Of a stretch of 64,000 nucleotides of DNA, positions 50,301-62,601 are shown piece by piece; position 1 is the first letter of the stretch, and each line of letters opens with the position of its first letter. The DNA comes from Chaenocephalus aceratus. Lineage: Eukaryota > Chordata > Actinopteri > Perciformes > Channichthyidae. A program made the position numbers and the translations under genes. Where the stretch lies: the NCBI GenBank assembly GCA_023974075.1, contig CM043785.1, positions 19,069,169 to 19,133,168 on the forward strand, in the 5' to 3' direction. The notes under the pieces were generated by a model. The model worked only from the letters and a program-made list of their open reading frames with translations, ran no database searches and was not told the origin of the DNA.

Positions 50301-52024
50301 ACGTTTCCTAATGTCTCTGATTTGATCACATGGCCTTGCTTAGCTTGGTTGCCTGTCAGTTAATGTAATCAGGCAAATGTGCTGTCACTGCAATGATATT
50401 ATTATAAAGGTTCACCTGATGTCCGTGTCTTTGGGTTAAAGTAAAATTCTCATCAGAGTCGAGCCGTTATAGCAGCTAAAAAAACACTGTCGTGTGATGT
50501 CATTGCTGTTGCTGCAGATGTGGGGGTTTTTGCCGAAATAATAATGATACGATCCACTTTAGGCCCCCGGATTAATCTGTTTAGATGATGGGAATCAAAT
50601 CCCTGCTGTCATAATCTTATTGGGAACACACAATTTGTAGAGCAGATGTCTGCTTGTGTGTGTGCGTTTCTGAAAGTGTTGTGCTCATATGCTTTTTAAT
50701 ATGTTTCATAAAAACACTGCAGGCTTGTTGTGTTGAAAGTTTCACTTTGGTTGATTGGTACCGTATGTGAAAAACAATGGTGATTCTGAGGATGTTTTTT
50801 AGCATATTTTTGCTAATTTGTGTTGTTTTTATGCCCCACCAGGATTGTTTAGGTTCACTCTAAGCTCTCACATAGCAAACAGTGTAACGCTGTGATAATC
50901 TTTCTGCACAGGCCCAAAACAAACATCTTTTTAGTCGAATAAGGAACACATTTTCTGCCAGAGGCTCAGGTTTCTCTGCTCTGGTTCCAATAAACTGTGT
51001 CTTCAGCGCTGCAGCTCCAATGTCAATGCCACAGCACAACAGTCTTTGAAACAGAAATGCCCAGAAAAAACAACTGAAAACTAAAAAACATGACCCACCA
51101 CTGTCAGACATCCGCAACAGACCGGTTGTCACAGCAACCTTGCCACCAGGGACTAAGGAATGTCTGGCCTGGGTTCAGAGTCAGCGGTGCTCTGGGACTG
51201 TATTCGTCCTGATTCAGGGGGTTGCTCCACTTTGAACAAAACACCCCCACACGGGCATCTGACCAAAGGCCTCCACTCCAACACTAATGGACATGGGCGA
51301 CTTGAGGGGATGCAGAGGGGGCAGAGATGTTTTATTGAACAGATCTATTGGGAATGTGTTGACTGTTGCATGAACACTGAGGTGAAATAAAGGCATGAAT
51401 ATTGGATGTTGCCCTGCAGTTGGAGTCAAGGCATGGAAATATTGTTATGGACTATTTTCACTCTGAGGGCAGTGATGATGTGCCACTAAATTCGCATCAC
51501 AAGTCAAAAGTGGATCAGAAATTCTTAGGTAACTTCATGAAGTGCAGTCCATTTAAGACCCGATCAAATGGGTAGGTTGCCTGACATCATCAGGCCAAAT
51601 TGCAAATGACAATTGGTCTGAAACCTCTTAGTCCATTTTCAGACTTAAAACATGTCTTCAACCCAATTGGTTAACCCAACCATGTGCCTCTGGACTCACA
51701 CAGCTGTAATCAAATGAGCTGTGGGGAAAGGTGAGCAGCCCCCTGAGAGGTTAACAGCCTAATTAAGATTATAAGCCGCTAAACAGCTAGTACTTTTTAT
51801 AATGTCTGCTGTTACACAGTTGCATAGCCTTTTGCATCATCGACAGTAGTTTAAACTGACACTTCCTCTAGACTGAGAAGTCTTGTGATTTCTCTTTAAA
51901 ACGTTTTATTCATGAGCTGTTTCATGATAAGAAACATTCTCTTTCATGGGAAATGAAAGCATGAAATTATGCAGCACTTTGATTTGATATAACGCAGCCA
52001 GCTGTGAGTGTATCTGGTCTTACA
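44320..52024 (+). other. add3: add3 intron 2, left part
   Basis: No exon or other gene seen. A degenerate tandem duplication of about 113 bases with CAA repeats lies at 47008-47230, and small CA/GT runs are scattered. The segment 44560-44920 has an unusual base composition and an open frame of 105 codons without a recognisable domain; it may be a decayed repeat. Confidence 0.6.
47008..47230. repeat. Degenerate tandem duplication with CAA repeats
   Basis: Two units of about 113 bases each begin ATTCA, carry a CAA/CAATAA run (47011-47032 and 47130-47152), then a GTCAACAGCTG-like phrase, and end in a CT-rich run. The second unit has a purer CAA array. Confidence 0.55.
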
Positions 52025-52026
52025 TA

Positions 52027-53650
52027 CACTGAACAAAAATATAAATGCAACACTTTTGTTTTTGCTCCCATTTTTCATGAGATGAACTCAAAGATCTAAA
52101 ACATTTTCTATATGCACAAAATAACCATTTCTCTCAAATATTGTTCACAAATCTGAAAAAATCTAGTGATAGTGAGCACTTCTCCTTTGCCGAGATAATC
52201 CATCCCACCTCACAGGTGTGGCATATCAAGATGCTGATTAGACAGCATGATTATTGCACAGGTGTGCCTTAGGCTGGCCACAATAAAAGGCCACTCTGAA
52301 ACGTGCAAGTTTTGCTTTATTGGGGGGGTCCGAAAACCAGTCAGTATCTGGGGTGACCACCATTTGCCTCACGCAGTGCAACACATCTCCTTCGCATAGA
52401 GTTGATCAGGTTGTTGATTGTGGCCTGTGGAATGTTGGTCCACTCCTCTTCAATGGCTGTGCCAAGTTGCTGGATATTGGCAGGAACTGGAACACGCTGT
52501 CGTATACGCCGATCCAGAGCATCCCAAACATGCTCAATGGGTGACATGTCCGGTGAGTATGCTGGCCATGCAAGAACTGGGATGTTTTCAGCCTCCAGGA
52601 ATTGTGTACAGATCCTTGCAACATGGGGCCGTGCATTATCATGCTGCAACATGAGGTGATGGTCGTGGATGAATGGCACAACAATGGGCCTCAGGATCTC
52701 GTCACGGTATCTCTGTGCATTCACAATGCCATCAATAAAATGCACCGGTGTTCGTCGTCCATAACATACGCCTGCCCATACCATAACCCCACCACCACCA
52801 TGGCCACTCCATTCACAACATTGACATCAGAAACCGCTCACCCACACGACGCCACACACGCTGTCTGCCATCTGCCCTGAACAGTGAAAACCGGGATTCA
52901 TCCGTGAAGAGAACACCTCTCCAACGTGCCAGACGCCATCGAATGTGAGCATTTGCCCACTCAAGTCGGTTACGACGACGAACCGGAGTCAGGTCGAGAC
53001 CCCGATGAGGACGACGAGCATGCAGATGAGCTTCCCTGAGACGGTTTCTGACAGTTTGTGCAGAAATTCTTTGGTTATGCAAACCGATTGTTGCAGCAGC
53101 TGTCCGAGTGGCTGGTCTCAGACGATCTTGGAGGTGGACATGCTGGATGTGGAGGTCCTGGGCTGGTGTGGTTACACGTGGTCTGCGGTTGTGAGGCCGG
53201 TTGGATGTACTGCCAAATTCTCTGAAACGCCTTTGGAGACGGCTTATGGTAGAGAAATGAACATTCAATTCACGGGCAACAGCTCTGGTGGACATTCCTG
53301 CTGTCAGCATGCCAATTGCACGCTCCCTCAAAACTTGCGACATCTGTGGCATTGTGCTGTGTGATAAAACTGAACATTTTAGAGTGGCCTTTTATTATGG
53401 CCAGCCTAAGACACACCTGTGCAATAATCATGCCGTCTAATCAGCATCTTGATATGCCACACCTGTGAGGTGGGATGGATTATCTCAGCAAAGGAGAAGT
53501 GCTCACTATCACAGATTTGTTCAGATTTGTGAACAATATTTGAGAGAAATGGTTATTTTGTGTATATAGAAAATGTTTTAGATCTTTGAGTTCATCTCAT
53601 GAAAAATGGGAGCAAAAACAAAAGGGTTGCATTTATATTTTTGTTCAGTG
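52027..53650 (-). mobile_element. Tc1/mariner element with long inverted repeats
   Basis: A 1624-bp element starts CACTGAACAAAAATATAAAT and ends with the inverse, flanked by the TA duplication at 52025-52026 and 53651-53652. The inverted repeats are about 270 bp each (52027-52300 and 53378-53650) and nearly identical. This is longer than the short ends of typical mariner elements and like the long-TIR fish Tc1 families. A single transposase gene fills the centre on the minus strand. The insertion is in intron 2 of add3, antisense to the gene. Confidence 0.93.
52341..53352 (-). pseudogene. Tc1 transposase, frame-broken
   Basis: Read on the minus strand from Met at 53352, the first 179 codons give a bipartite helix-turn-helix DNA-binding region (early 'GMSTRAVARELN' and 'STISRLQRRFRE' segments). 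The first catalytic Asp follows, in LFTDESRFSL. The frame then ends early at 52813. From about 52840 the protein continues in another frame to 52341 with VMVWAG, the second Asp in QHDNARPH, and the DDE Glu in SPIEHVWD, ending NGGHPRY. Compared with the family, two single-base losses about 40 bases apart (near 52832 and 52802) explain the shift. All three catalytic acidic residues are still encoded, so the copy looks young but cannot make transposase. Confidence 0.9.
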
Positions 53651-53652
53651 TA

Positions 53653-54328
53653 GGAGAGTGTAAGCATATACTTTGTTGTGTCTGTAGATTCAACATATGA
53701 CTGTGGTCTGGACGGACCACACACACAAACACACACTCTGTCCCGGTCAGGCAGCCAATCACAACGCGGGCCCCGAGCTAGCCAGACAACCAATCCTGAC
53801 TCAGCTTGTTGGATAGCCAGCCTATCCTGTTGAGCTTCATGAAGTGCTTTGAGTAAAATTCCAATTGACATCGAGCAGCAAGTCTAATCTGTGATTAACA
53901 CGTCCGTGTGTTTATTCCTTCTCCTCCTGTCCCTCTGAATGTTCCCACTTCTTTTTACTCTTCCATCCCTCCATCACCACTAATATCGCTTCTCCCTCCG
54001 ATTCTGTGTCAACATCATCCCTCCCTGTCTTTTTTTCATTAGTTGTCATCACAGTAAAATAAACATGATAAAAACTATTGAAATTGAACTTTTGAGCTAC
54101 ATAGTGCCTGATTGAGGGGTCCAATCTTGTAACTTTAAATTCTCAAAGGCTTGATTTTCATATTTAGGATACAAAGAGTAGATATAAGCATGTTGCCATT
54201 AACATGTAGATTATGAAATGAATATTAATCCACAAAGCCAGCATTTAGGTCAGAGAGTTTTGGTTTGTGTCGTCTCAGTGTCACATTATTTCCTTTCTAA
54301 ACTCCTTCTCGCTTGTCTTGTCTCGCAG
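53653..54328 (+). other. add3: add3 intron 2, right part
   Basis: Unique-looking sequence ending in acceptor TCTCGCAG at 54321-54328. No other gene. Confidence 0.7.
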
Positions 54329-54467
54329 GCCTTCAAGGAGGAGTTGGAGGGTCTGATCCAGGAGCAGCAGCGGAAAGGGAACAACCCCGCCGGCCTGCTG
54401 GCCCTCAGACAGATCGCTGACTTCTTCATGGCCAGCTCTGTGGCCGGCTTCAACGCCTCTCCTCTCA
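54329..54467 (+). CDS. add3: Gamma-adducin exon, residues 66-112
   Basis: The exon is 139 bases, from acceptor TCTCGCAG to donor GTAAGT (54468). It encodes [13 protein letters not shown], then [19 protein letters not shown], then VAGFNASPL, matching the adducin region before the aldolase-like fold. It ends with the first base of the Ser codon at residue 112 (phase 1), completed by the next exon. Beyond the donor the frame hits a stop after a few codons. The composition is markedly more GC-rich than its introns, as expected of a coding exon here. Confidence 0.95.
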
Positions 54468-55005
54468 GTAAGTTCTGATTTACTGAGCGCTGTGGCACGT
54501 AGACCATTTAGCTCACCATGCCACAGTTGCCCAGTGTGCCAGCACTTAAAGCACAGCATTGGAATCAAAGAGAGGAGATCCATTTTCAAACATTCGCTTT
54601 GCGTGCTTTAGGGCATAAATACACCAAGACAACCCAACCCCAGACTCCGGAAAGGCTGCACATACTTCTCTGAGTTTTGATCTAGGAGTCCATATGTGAA
54701 GTCTGCTTTCAATCACAGCACTGGAATGCACAACGAATGCCGAATTACATTTTAAATGTAATATAGGAATACAGTTCTGCCCTTTTTTAAGATATTCCCA
54801 TAATGAGTGTGTAGTAAACAAAGTATAAATGTTGCAGCATTAAATACGTCACCTCAGTTTCATGTGGATCCAGGTGTGTCAGAAACATCATTACATAAAA
54901 AGACAGATGTCTTTAGGGCTGTAAAGGATGATATGATAAAAGTGTATGTATTTGACTACTCCTAGATCATTTTCTTTAACACATTTTCCTATCCACCTTG
55001 TTTAG
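54468..55005 (+). other. add3: add3 intron 3
   Basis: A 538-base AT-rich intron with a pyrimidine-rich 3' end and acceptor TTTAG at 55001-55005. No repeat boundaries or other gene seen. Confidence 0.8.
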
Positions 55006-55157
55006 GTCTGGGGATGGTCATTCCTATCAACGACATGTACGGAGTTGAATCCACCACGATGGTGAAAGGCGAGAAGCTGGCGCGCTGCAAGCTGGCCAGC
55101 CTCTACAGACTGGTGGACCTGTTCAGCTGGGCGCACTTCTCCAACTCCTACCTCACA
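55006..55157 (+). CDS. add3: Gamma-adducin exon, residues 112-162
   Basis: 152 bases from acceptor TTGTTTAG to donor GTGAGT (55158). It completes the split Ser and encodes [13 protein letters not shown], then [22 protein letters not shown], then [11 protein letters not shown]. The helix beginning around [10 protein letters not shown] (residues 133-142) opens the class II aldolase-like head. Its end is phase 0. The donor follows the codon for Thr162. The phrase PINDMYG and the Ser-Trp-Ala-His segment follow gamma-adducin rather than alpha. Confidence 0.95.
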
Positions 55158-56080
55158 GTGAGTAGCTGCACCACCAGTACGACTATTCAAAATCGTAGGG
55201 GTCAAATCACAGAGAATGGACACTTACGGGCCGGCCACACAGCGGCGTGCGTTGAAGCTTGCCGGTGGGGCGTGTCTGAAACTCGACCAACAACCAATCA
55301 CATGAATCTCCCGCCCCTGACACACAAGCAGCGGTTTCATTGGCTAGAGCTTGCACTGGCATATGATTCGATTGTCTGACGCTTCTGCCGAGGCTTCAAA
55401 AGTTGAACATTGCTCAACTTTTGCAGCGATCCACGCCAGCAAAGCTCCGCTTCGCTTCCCACAATGCAGTTCGGCGAAAAGTGACATCACCCCCATTCAA
55501 AGTGAATGGTGAAGCTTTCAACGCACGCCGCTGTGTGGACGGGCCGTTACCTTCCCTACATATTATTTACAGAATATCTTGCTTTAATGATATTACAGGA
55601 GATACTTAATGCTGCTTAGTGCAATTACCCAATTTAGCGATGTATAATACTTTGCATCAGGGCAATGCGTTGGTCAAGGGGGTGAAAGGAAGGTTGCCAG
55701 AATGCCACTTCCATCTAAACCTCGAAAAAACTATTAAGAGAGAGGAAATTGTAATTACAATCCTGTCACTGCATGAAAAAAAGTATGAGTTTGACACCCC
55801 TCACAAATGCGCTTGTTTAACCAGCAACTCTCTGAAGACTCGCCCTTTAGTGCTGCTCTTTGTGAATTGGACAGTTTTTTTTTTTATGAGGTTTGTTTGT
55901 GTTGTAACGGTTTTTTTTAAACGAATGTGCATATTAAGTCATTTAAACAAGTTTAAAAAACACAAGAGCTCTGAAATGTTGGATAGAATTATTTTTTTTC
56001 AAATGTACAGTCATAAAAGTCAGATTTCAATCAATTAAATAATTATACTCAACATTGTTTTGACTTTTTCTTTGTCTCAG
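55158..56080 (+). other. add3: add3 intron 4
   Basis: A 923-base intron, of which 55227-55546 is a MITE. The remainder is AT-rich and ends in a T-rich tract and acceptor TTTGTCTCAG. The open frame 55619-56038 crosses plain intron sequence and has no domain. Confidence 0.8.
55227..55546. mobile_element. Harbinger-type MITE in add3 intron 4
   Basis: A 320-bp element with long, near-perfect inverted ends (CGGGCCGGCCACACAGCGGC at the left; the inverse at the right with about two differences in the first 35 bases). It is flanked by TTA at 55224-55226 and 55547-55549. The 3-bp TWA-type duplication and the GGCC-CACAC-rich ends resemble PIF/Harbinger MITEs. No coding capacity. Confidence 0.88.
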
Positions 56081-56161
56081 GCGCGAGTCAGTAAAGAGCA
56101 AGATCACATCGTCATCATGCCCCGAGGACTGTCCTTCGCTGAGGCGTCTGCATCAAACCTG
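56081..56161 (+). CDS. add3: Gamma-adducin exon, residues 163-189
   Basis: The smallest coding exon here: 81 bases, phase 0 at both ends, acceptor TTTGTCTCAG and donor GTAAGA. It encodes [16 protein letters not shown] followed by [11 protein letters not shown], a beta-rich part of the aldolase-like head. It is too short to stand out by open frame length and was found by its fit between neighbours: it supplies exactly the residues missing between the flanking exons in the adducin order. Confidence 0.95.
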
Positions 56162-59100
56162 GTAAGACACATCCGAAGTCGTGGAACCTTAACTCGCAGA
56201 AACTATGATATTTGTGTGCCCTTTTTATTCAAGTGAGTAGCTATTGAATTGAAACAGCAATGAAGGAAAATGCCAACAGTGAAAATACTTTGAGAAATTA
56301 ATTTCAAAGCTTAAATTTGACTCAAGCAATCCCTTGGTTACAGTAAAACAAATTGAATATGTAGCAAACGGTGTCAATGCCCTGCTCTGTGTATGTGTTA
56401 AAGCATTGCTATTTAGATAATAAGGTTTTGGCCTTCACTGGATTGGGCCAATGCTTTTCCACTTTGCTTAATCAGACATTTATTTCCATCAATTGACTTC
56501 CTTCAATTGTATCAAGAGGTCATAGTAGATGTTGCCTTTTTAGTGTGTTGTTCCCTCCCTTCCTCTCTCTCTGCACCTCACATGTGTTTTTGACTTGTGT
56601 TCGCCCCCTCTCTCTGTCAGCTGCTTTCCTGTTACAGTACAAGTCAGCAAATATTGTCATTCAGGTTTTTTGCCCGTCAAGTTTCGGTTCAAAGAGTGCA
56701 CACGCTGTCATGACAACAGCGCATGCTATGTCAATAGATTATCATTAATGAGTTATAATCAGTTTGCTATCATGTTTCCTCCTGCCTTACAATCATCCTT
56801 CTGATTCAGTGTCTGTTTCCGTCTGTCCTGCTCTCGCTCTACTCTCACTCTGGTTTCCTTCAATGATTTTAATTCTGCTCGTTCCAATTTATCAGGGAAA
56901 AATATGTTTATTTCTCAGAAAACCCTCATTTGCAGACTTATTATATAGCCTGAATGAAATACTAACGTACTGGTTAGTAGGCAATACCAGCACAAGGGTG
57001 ATTATTTGTAATACTTAAAAAGTAATTTAGCGTCAATATTTTACTGAAAACTATCGTAAAACACAACTTATGAGGTGTGTAAAACGTTTCAGTTTTCAAA
57101 GTAGAAATGTGTGTTTTAGAGTATTATTATTGTCTTTTGGGTAAACTCCTTTAACAATGAAGAATAAAACATGAACAGACACTGAACATTGACATTAATA
57201 TCAATGTGCCCAGTAGAAATACATTCTTGAAATGCTTTTCAGTATCCTGGGGGATTTTGTTTGGTATTCAGGAAGAAAACATATCTGTGTTTCTTATGAA
57301 ACAAAGCATATGGGTCTATCTTTATGTTTTGGGGCATTACCAAAGCTTGCAGAAAAGTGACTTGATCCTTGAATTATATATTTATTATATTTTCTCTTTC
57401 TGTCCTCTCTGCTTTGTTGTACTTTTCGCAAACCTTATTTTCAACACCTGTGCAAACATACTCAAACACACACACATAAGTACCTGTGTAACGTGGCAGC
57501 TGATTGTAGGAGCCATACTGCTGACAGGCAGATTTCACAGTTTGACCTGCAGGAAGTTAAAGTTTAGTTCCGCATTTTCAGTTATTCTTTTTTTTCTACA
57601 CCATTTTTGCAGTCTTGATTAGTTAGTTTTTATTAAGCACAACAAGTAAGATAATCTACAAATGTACTTTTAAGTGCAAAATAATTCCCAAAGCTATGCT
57701 CAAAAGAAATACCTCTTTGAGTAATGTCTAAAAACAGTGGTCAAAAACACACATTCAACATAAAGACAACATTTAAGGCAAACAACTAAATTAAAAAAGG
57801 AATTATAAAAAACATTGTAATGGCCATGATAAAGTGCAGTAAAGGTTCAGTTCGAGTTTAGCATGTTTTGCCCTTGGAACAAACAAACCCTTATTTAACG
57901 GGGGGCGACGTGCATCTCTGGCCAGAAATACGCTGAACACATTTCTCAAAGACTGAATGTTCAACTAAGATCAATTGTGTCCTCTGCTTAAGTTCCATGT
58001 TATATTTACCTGATAAAGAAATCTGCTGTAGTGTAGTATGCTCAGACATGAACTCATAAGGCTATATCATTTACAATAGTGTCTGGAGCACCTCCAGTTT
58101 GTCTATGTCCGTCTGTAGAGTTGACCACAACATTGCAGCCTTTTGGAAGACGCAGCATCATTATGTTGTCTGGCACGGTCAGATTTCCCTGACTGTGTTT
58201 TAATACCAGACTGTGGCTCCTGGGTTTCTCTCTCTTTCTCTTTCAGCATGTTTTTGATCCGGTAGTTACATGGTTCACTCTAAGTGCATATATAAATAAG
58301 ATTTATTAGGAGGAAGTCATCCAGAATAAAGGAGTTTGAGAGGTCGTGTTGTGGTCATCTGAGTGGAGGCAGGAGTTCAGTAGTTGGCTTTGGTCAGTTT
58401 CCATCTGCCTCTCCCTCTCAATCTCTGTTGGAGCGCTGAGGTGAAGTCGGGGTCATTTGAGTTTGTAGAGAGATCGGTCTTTCTTTGTGTTTTTACAATT
58501 CTAGATAACATGTGTCTATTAGTTTCGTTTGCTGTCAGTGCAGTGTTAGAGAATAGTCTTAAAGGTGTTCAAGCTTCAGCTGCCCACACTTCTTCTTCAG
58601 GCCCTTATCATAGTACTTTCCATCCAGCAGAGTCACATTTCAGATTCTTTCTAACACGTCCTTTGGCATCTTTTTATAATTAGAAGTGCTATGTTTGTCA
58701 GAAGGGCCTCTCAGCAGTAGGGCAGATTTTGACTGACGGGTTGAGGGTGCTGCCTTTTGAAGGACGTGGCAGGGTGAACTGATACCGCTCTGGACAAGTG
58801 ATTTAAAACCGATCGATGTTCGATCGTCTGACAGCTGGCTAAGCTGCGGGTGTGTGCGCTGACAAAGATGGCTGTACTTAGGTACGCTCCACTGCTGCCA
58901 TTCACTTCTCCTCTGCTGGGGGAAAGATCAATAGACGGTCATCCATTCAAACGGCTGTTAAAAAGCAGAGCAGCACTCGGGGTGTCTCAGGACGTTCAGC
59001 TTGAGTTGATCCAGAGACCACCAACAAGCTGTGAACTGTTTTAATTAATATGATTCTATGTCAGTGCCAATTTAACACTGTGTTCTTGTTCTAATACCAA

Positions 59101-60898
59101 ATCACGTGTTGGATGTAGAGCCAAACCCACCTATAGATTTGTTTGTGTTGTTAGTGTATGCCATAGCTATAAAGATACAAAAGAAAACCAATTGGAAGTC
59201 ATGTTTTTAATAAATATATAAATGTGTAAGCATTTGGTACTTTTGAATACTTTTAGAAGAACTCGGTACTAAAACTGGTTCAAGTCACAATCATATTCAT
59301 ACACTATGCACACTACTACTTCCACTTAGAACTCTGATGGACAGTTATTGTCAAAACTGTTGATAATGTGATTTGATTGTGCCGTTTTATTATTTGTATG
59401 CAATTCATTTCTTATTTTAGTTTTTGCTAATGAGGCTAAATGTCACTTGAGCAACTGGTTCATCCTTTCCTTAATTAGTTTCTCCATGAACGGATTATTT
59501 CATAAGTACAGAGCAAAGTGCAGCGCATGAGTAAAACGTGAAACTCTGGACACATTCAGCTAAACCAGGTGTATGTAGTAGCCTGGATGATGGATGCCCT
59601 TTCCTGTTGTGATCACACACTCTTGGACTTCGTAATGTGAAAGAGAAATGTGAGCTTGTGGGTTCTAATTTGTATCACAGAGCAACATGTGGTTGCGCTA
59701 AAGTTGATTTATACAGAGTCTGCAGGCAAAGCTGTGTTTTCTGTTTGTTATTAGATTTTACAGCGAGGACTGTCAGTTGCTATTTCTTCAGGTGTTGGAC
59801 CTCGGCCTCCATCTCCTGTTATCCGTCTTTATTTCCTCTGGTTATCCAACTCTCTTCCCCTCAGGTCTCTCCCTCTATCTTTCCCTCCATCGCTCTTCTC
59901 TCCCGCCCTGTGATCTAATCGCTGCTAACTGGCTGGTAATGAAGTTGTCATAGTAAAGGACGTCATGTCCACTACCTGACTATATTATGTTTCCTGGTAA
60001 CGCTCCAATTCATTTCCTGGAGATGAGCGGACAGAGAGGAGGGAAAGCTGCTAATGGGATTTCTCTCTTCATGCTCATTGATTTTGACTTGAGTTTATGT
60101 CTTCTCTGTTAATGAATGTGAGTGATGAGCTCTGTGCTTCAGTGTTAAGGGGGGCATCTGCCAGGATGCTTTAGTGTCTGGGCATATTTGATTATACTGA
60201 TCTGGGGCATGGTTTGTTTTACAGCACATCTCCCTCCAGGCTTATCATCTTTCCTCTCCTCTATCTCAGGAGAGCCGTCAGTCTGACAGCAGCATCATCA
60301 GAGTCTAGATGATGCTGCTGTCATGCTTTTATACGTTTCTTTAGCTTGTATTTCAGTCTCTTTGCATGAGTAAATGGTCATATATTTAAGAAAAAGTGTA
60401 TTTTGGTGATAACGCAGGTTATTGTTCAATCCATGGAGAATTGCATACAGACCATATTCGGAAAGTGTGCCTTTAAACCAGACGTCAGGACTTGCATACG
60501 GTTGTGAAGTCACGTCTAAACATAAATAGGTAGAAAGTGACTCTACATTGTCGTTACAGTCATTCTCTGGCTGCGAGAATCAGGATGATTGATGACAAAG
60601 ACATGGAAACACTGACCAATCAGAGCAGACTAGGCTTTCTCAAAAGGGTCAATTAAAGAGCCAGGCGCTAAAACTCAGGGTTTCTGGCTGAGGGAAAATG
60701 AAGGTATATTGAGATGGCCATTATTAGAAAAATAAAGAGGTTTTTTAAATATTAAAGCATGTAATAACACAGAACCTGAAAATGAGCCTGATGCGTCTCC
60801 TTTAAGAAACTGAAATACAGTTGGAGTGAAACAGCTTTACATCCAGCAGCTCCACCATGAGGCCCTCACTGACTTTGTCTCCTCTCCTCCTTCCCCAG
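56162..60898 (+). other. add3: add3 intron 5
   Basis: A 4.7-kb intron without any supported gene. Frames up to 138 codons (57206-57622) lack known domains. A repeat remnant occupies about 60460-60806, close to the acceptor. The 3' end has a CT-rich tract and acceptor CCTTCCCCAG. Confidence 0.7.
60460..60806. repeat. Remnant of a dispersed fish repeat
   Basis: The right end (about 60770-60806) reads AACCTGAAAATGAGCCTGAT then GTCTCCTTTAA, a phrase I recall as the terminus of an abundant TTAA-site DNA element in fish. A matching left terminus is missing; only CTTTAAACCAG near 60471 could mark it. It is therefore probably truncated. Confidence 0.45.
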
Positions 60899-61048
60899 GT
60901 GAAGGTGAACATCCTCGGGGATGTGATCGAACAAGGCACCACCAACCTGAGGATCGACCCCTCAGGGTTCAGCCCCCACGCTGCCATCTACTCCATGCGC
61001 CCAGACATCCGCTGCATCATTCATGTGCACACTCCTGCCACGGCTGCT
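60899..61048 (+). CDS. add3: Gamma-adducin exon, residues 190-239
   Basis: 150 bases, phase 0 at both ends, acceptor CCTTCCCCAG and donor GTGAGT. It encodes [32 protein letters not shown] and [17 protein letters not shown]. This is the core of the class II aldolase fold: His231 and His233 of the HVH motif correspond to zinc-binding His residues of the enzymes. Aligning by eye to fuculose-phosphate aldolase, the catalytic Glu position falls on Gly212, which agrees with adducins being noncatalytic. The exon frame is also open for some codons past the donor. Confidence 0.96.
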
Positions 61049-61385
61049 GTGAGTTCTGGTTCCACTGTGATGTTTTCAAACTGTTAGACAATGGCTGTCA
61101 ACGCAGCTGATTAACCTGCAGACCACCTGAAGCACTTTTTGATCTTGAGTTGTCTCAGAGAGGTTTAGAAACTGGAATGGTGTAATTGTAAACTTGAATG
61201 CAAAGTCATAATGATTAGTAAACAGACATTGATATGGGAAGTGTTTTTGATATGCAACAAAAAGGCTAATTACAGATCAGTTCAGTGTATTCCTCACAGA
61301 CACATCTAACAGACTCGGATGAATAAAACAGCTGTGATACACCTGTCAATGCGTCTGCTTTCTTCTCACTTTCCTCCTGCTTAAG
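61049..61385 (+). other. add3: add3 intron 6
   Basis: A 337-base intron, nothing else seen in it. The acceptor is CTGCTTAAG, with a C/T-rich tract before it. Confidence 0.85.
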
Positions 61386-61529
61386 GTGTCCTCTATGAAG
61401 TGTGGCATCCTGCCGATTTCCCAGGAGTCTTTGCTCCTGGGTGATATCGCCTACTATAACTACCAGGGCAGCTTGGACGAACAGGAGGAGCGCAGAGAGC
61501 TGCAGAAGGCCCTGGGGCCAACAGCGAAG
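61386..61529 (+). CDS. add3: Gamma-adducin exon, residues 240-287
   Basis: 144 bases, phase 0 at both ends, donor GTAACG. It encodes [19 protein letters not shown], then [20 protein letters not shown], then QKALGPTAK. This exon gives the best paralogue discrimination: the SQESLLLGD and [10 protein letters not shown] phrases are gamma-adducin-like, whereas alpha and beta differ at most of these positions. The donor has C at +5 rather than the usual G (GTAAC), a somewhat weak site. Confidence 0.96.
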
Positions 61530-62502
<973 letters not shown>

Positions 62503-62601
62503 GTGTTGGTGCTGAGGAACCACGGGGTGGTTGCTCTTGGTGAAACCGTTGAAGAGGCTTTTCACTACATCTACAATACCCAATATGCCTGTGAAATCCA
62601 G
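62503..62601 (+). CDS. add3: Gamma-adducin exon, residues 288-320
   Basis: 99 bases, phase 0 at both ends, acceptor GTGTTACAG and donor GTAGGG. It encodes [20 protein letters not shown] then [13 protein letters not shown]. His294 of RNHG corresponds to the third zinc-binding His of class II aldolases. Because the exon is a multiple of three and begins and ends in phase 0, skipping it would delete 33 residues without a frameshift. Its acceptor is unusual, as the upstream tract is a long GT repeat. Confidence 0.96.

Noticed and set aside
55619..56038. A 139-codon frame just before an add3 exon
   Set aside because: It ends in a stop before the acceptor, is AT-rich with long T runs, and is plain intron 4 sequence.
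57206..57622. A 138-codon frame in intron 5
   Set aside because: Hydrophobic-looking because of T-rich DNA; no domain and no splice context.
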